Positions 61,629 to 64,000 of a stretch of DNA of 64,000 nucleotides are shown piece by piece. The position numbers were made by a program, and so were the translations under genes. Within the stretch, counting starts at the first letter, position 1. Each line of letters starts with the position of its first letter. Origin of the DNA: Ambrosia x helenae (Eukaryota > Streptophyta > Magnoliopsida > Asterales > Asteraceae); NCBI GenBank assembly GCA_030844895.1, contig JAUTDX010007377.1, positions 1 through 64,000 on the forward strand, in the 5' to 3' direction. The notes below the pieces were generated by a model. It saw nothing but the letters and a program-made list of their open reading frames with translations, was not told the DNA's origin and searched no databases.

Positions 61629-63586
61629 TAATCAACATTACTCCGTTACTTTTTTTGTTGGTTTTGCTGAAGGAATATATTGTTTGTGTATGTAATCACA
61701 TAAGTGACATGCGTGTACAAAAGATAATTAAGGTAGTCAAATTCGTAAAAGATAATTTTGCCCCTATAAACTCTTAAAATACAATATAAAAAGATAATAT
61801 CGTCATCCTTAAATGTATTATATTATAGTATAGTATAGGTAAAGTCCATTTATTTCTACTTTTGTTTATTCAATGTGATCTTTGTGTATCTAAGTGTCTT
61901 GTATCTCCTTTGCGATCATCTATATCATAAGACCATTATTTATGTTATGCATTATATTTTTATCTGAGTTCTCATGTTAGTGCTTAATGCTTTAGAGGTA
62001 AGGAGGTGAGAATTTGTTGCGGAGGTTTAGAAATCAGACTCCGGCACCATCAGATTTATTCTAGGACATGAAATTTAAATCTCTCATATTGGTCGTGGAG
62101 CCAGTCGCTAGTGGTGGCGTACACTATTATTTGATTTATGTCATAATTACACGTTATTGTCTTCATATCCTGGTGTTACAAAGTTGTGTACCCTATCCTT
62201 ATAATGCAAATGTCTTTCTAAAACAAATATTTATATTAACATGCCATCAAACCTAAATCTCTCAGAGATTGATGATATTGTATATCGATAAGCTATTTTT
62301 AGCACATGCTTTTCGAAAAATAGCAACCTTAAAATTTTAGTCTAACATCAATTATCATAATTTAATCGTCTACGAAAATAGTAAAACCCGTCTCTAAACA
62401 TCACATTTATAAATAAAAAATCCAATAGAAAAACTTTGCAACTAAATATATCAACTATCATAGTTACACTAGAACACTAGGGTGCTAATGCCTAATACAC
62501 AAATAATCCACTATATGAATCTCCTCTTAACATGTTTTAAGATAGTGAGATGTGGACCAACTGACCAAGAAATACCTAGTGAATTCAAGAGTATGGATAA
62601 CAATAAACATATTTATAACAAATTACATGTTTTAAAATGAATCCTTATTTGTTAAACATGATCCACTACACTAGCAAAAGAGACAAAATCAACTATGAAT
62701 GGTCAAACGTCAACTAAGCAAGACTATTACTAAATGAGGAAAAGCCCCTACAAAGTCGACAGGGCCTTGACCAACATCGAGTCAGCCACTAAGCCCCTAT
62801 AAGTTTGGGAGTCATGAACCATCATAAAGCCTCATTAAGAGAATTAAATATCACATTCAAAGAAACTGGATTTGACCGGAATATCCAAATCCTAAGATAT
62901 CCAAGATGGGTATTCAGGTACGGAACCGAGTATGAGATTGTTAAAAAAACATTGCGGGTTTGGAAACAAGTATAGTATTAGGCGACCCTCAAACCCATAT
63001 ACCCGTTTTAATTTAGAAGATTATTATCCTTCTCTCAAAATAACTATAAATTCCAATGCCTGTGTATAAAATATGAAATAACTGAAGAGTTCAAATGAGA
63101 ATAAAATAACTTGTAAGAAGAAAAAGAACAAATATTAGCCAATAGAAATCTTTCATATATTAATTGTATTTAATGTTAAGTAAATTATTTATTTTTTGTA
63201 CCTCCCCTTAGTTCAATAAATGAAACTCTTAATTAATTTTTAAGTTATATATTTTCAAAGCAAACCTAACTAAAGTGAAGGATAATTTGGATATGTGTGG
63301 GATATGCATAGGATGAACTTTAACATGTGTAGGATAAACGTATGATAATTTTGATATGGGTAAGATAAACATATGATAATTTTCGATATTTGTAGGATTA
63401 AATTTAATATGTGTAGGGTAAATTGTGATAATGTGTAGAATAAAGTTTTAATCGCTAATTAATTGGAGAGATCATAATTAAGAAGAGTTAGAGTATTAAT
63501 GTTTATCATTATGTTATTTGTTCTTTTTGTTCTCATATTAACTTTCTTCTTATTTGATCCTCCCATATGAAATAAAGTAAACATAT
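61629..63586. other. AT-rich interval, no gene
   Basis: ATTATAGTATAGTATAGG near 61822-61839 resembles a reversed Helitron 5' end but lacks the TCTATA start. At 62910-63000, GGTACGGAACCGAGTATG and CAAACCCATATACCCGTTTT look like a hAT MITE remnant. Nothing else supported. Confidence 0.4.
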
Positions 63587-64000
63587 TGTGACACCCCAGG
63601 AAAATCCCACATCGGCCGTGGCCAGGAGAGATCCTTGGTTCATAAGTAATGTCTTGTCTCTTAAATCACCAACGCGTTTTGGGGCTTAATGTTAGTGGAT
63701 GAGAGGAGAACTCCACAGTTAAGCGTGCTCAGGTGGGAGCAGTTTCAGGATGGGTGACCTCCTGGGAAGTTTCCACCGGGGCACCCAAAAACAAATCCGT
63801 GAGCTCTGTGAGGGCAAAGCGGACAATATTGGTGGTGAGAGGGGCAGGGTGTTACAGATGGTATCAGAGCCACTCCTGTGCCGTTCGGGATGGTGGGTGC
63901 ATACCTCATCAGGGACGATGAGACTCTAACGGGGGGTGAATGTGACACCCCAGGAAAATCCCACATCGGCCGTGGCCAGGAGAGATCCTTGGTTCATAAG
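63587..64000 (+). mobile_element. Cassandra-like TRIM with a 5S-like domain in the LTR
   Basis: 5' LTR 63587-63856 (270 bp, TGTGACACCCC to GGGTGTTACA). Primer-binding site TGGTATCAGAGCC at 63859-63871, purine tract ACGGGGGGTGAA ending 63940, then a 3' LTR from 63941 cut by the window edge. The first 60 bases of the two LTRs are identical. The LTR carries a 5S-rRNA-like segment. Cassandra elements are the known plant family with that feature. The internal region is only 84 bp. Confidence 0.85.
63708..63770 (+). other. 5S-rRNA-like promoter domain within the LTR
   Basis: GAACTCCACAGTTAAGCGTG followed by GGTGGGAGCAGTTTCAGGAT and GGGTGACCTCCTGGGAAGT match the middle and 3' part of plant 5S rRNA, including the RNA polymerase III internal control region. 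The 5' third of 5S is not recognisable, so this is not a 5S gene. Confidence 0.85.

Noticed and set aside
61820..61840. Reversed Helitron 5' end
   Set aside because: Lacks the TCTATA start and is a short TATAG microsatellite.
63708..63770. 5S rRNA gene
   Set aside because: Only the central and 3' parts match, and the segment is in an LTR next to a primer-binding site.

Overview
This is nuclear DNA from a flowering plant. It is AT-rich and dominated by transposable elements. It holds plant Helitrons, Tourist-like PIF/Harbinger MITEs, tRNA-derived SINEs, a Cassandra-type TRIM with a 5S-like domain, and one plant-type tandem CCCH zinc-finger gene. The mix fits a eudicot. A composite-family (Asteraceae) genome is my guess, and nothing in the window proves it.

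Layout. 1-12803 is the 5' part of a large minus-strand Helitron that runs off the left edge. From its 5' end inward it carries a captured B3-domain gene (9402-12600), a replication protein A large-subunit-like gene (5407-8016) and the Rep part of a Rep-helicase gene (1-4434). All are intron-containing and broken by frameshifts or stops. Four smaller Helitrons follow: 12879-14289, 17916-18760, 50654-52734 and 52890-53409. There is also an orphan Helitron 3' end at 36317.

The only intact, confidently recognised host gene is the intronless RR-TZF zinc-finger gene at 20889-21935 (minus). Its upstream region carries a Harbinger MITE and a foldback element.

From 22 kb to 58 kb the window is a dense MITE landscape. 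Six hAT-type elements have perfect 8-bp target duplications (13401, 27973, 38776, 44275, 48605, 53991), three of them from one family. Six Harbinger MITEs share one terminal-repeat family, and three more belong to other families. There are also Mutator-like foldbacks with 9-10 bp duplications, a Micron-like element inside a TA microsatellite, SINEs and a 5'-truncated LINE tail. Two ORF1-type SANT/Myb fragments (24502, 58130) are possible Harbinger helper remnants. The right end has a complete TRIM retrotransposon (60182-61623, identical 5-bp target duplication) and a Cassandra-like LTR element (63587 to the right edge).

The elements rarely work together now. The Helitron genes once formed a rolling-circle replication unit (Rep-helicase plus single-strand binding protein), but several breaks make it an unlikely autonomous element today. 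The MITEs, SINEs and TRIMs would all depend on proteins made elsewhere. All boundaries come from reading termini and target duplications by eye; no alignment or database search was run.
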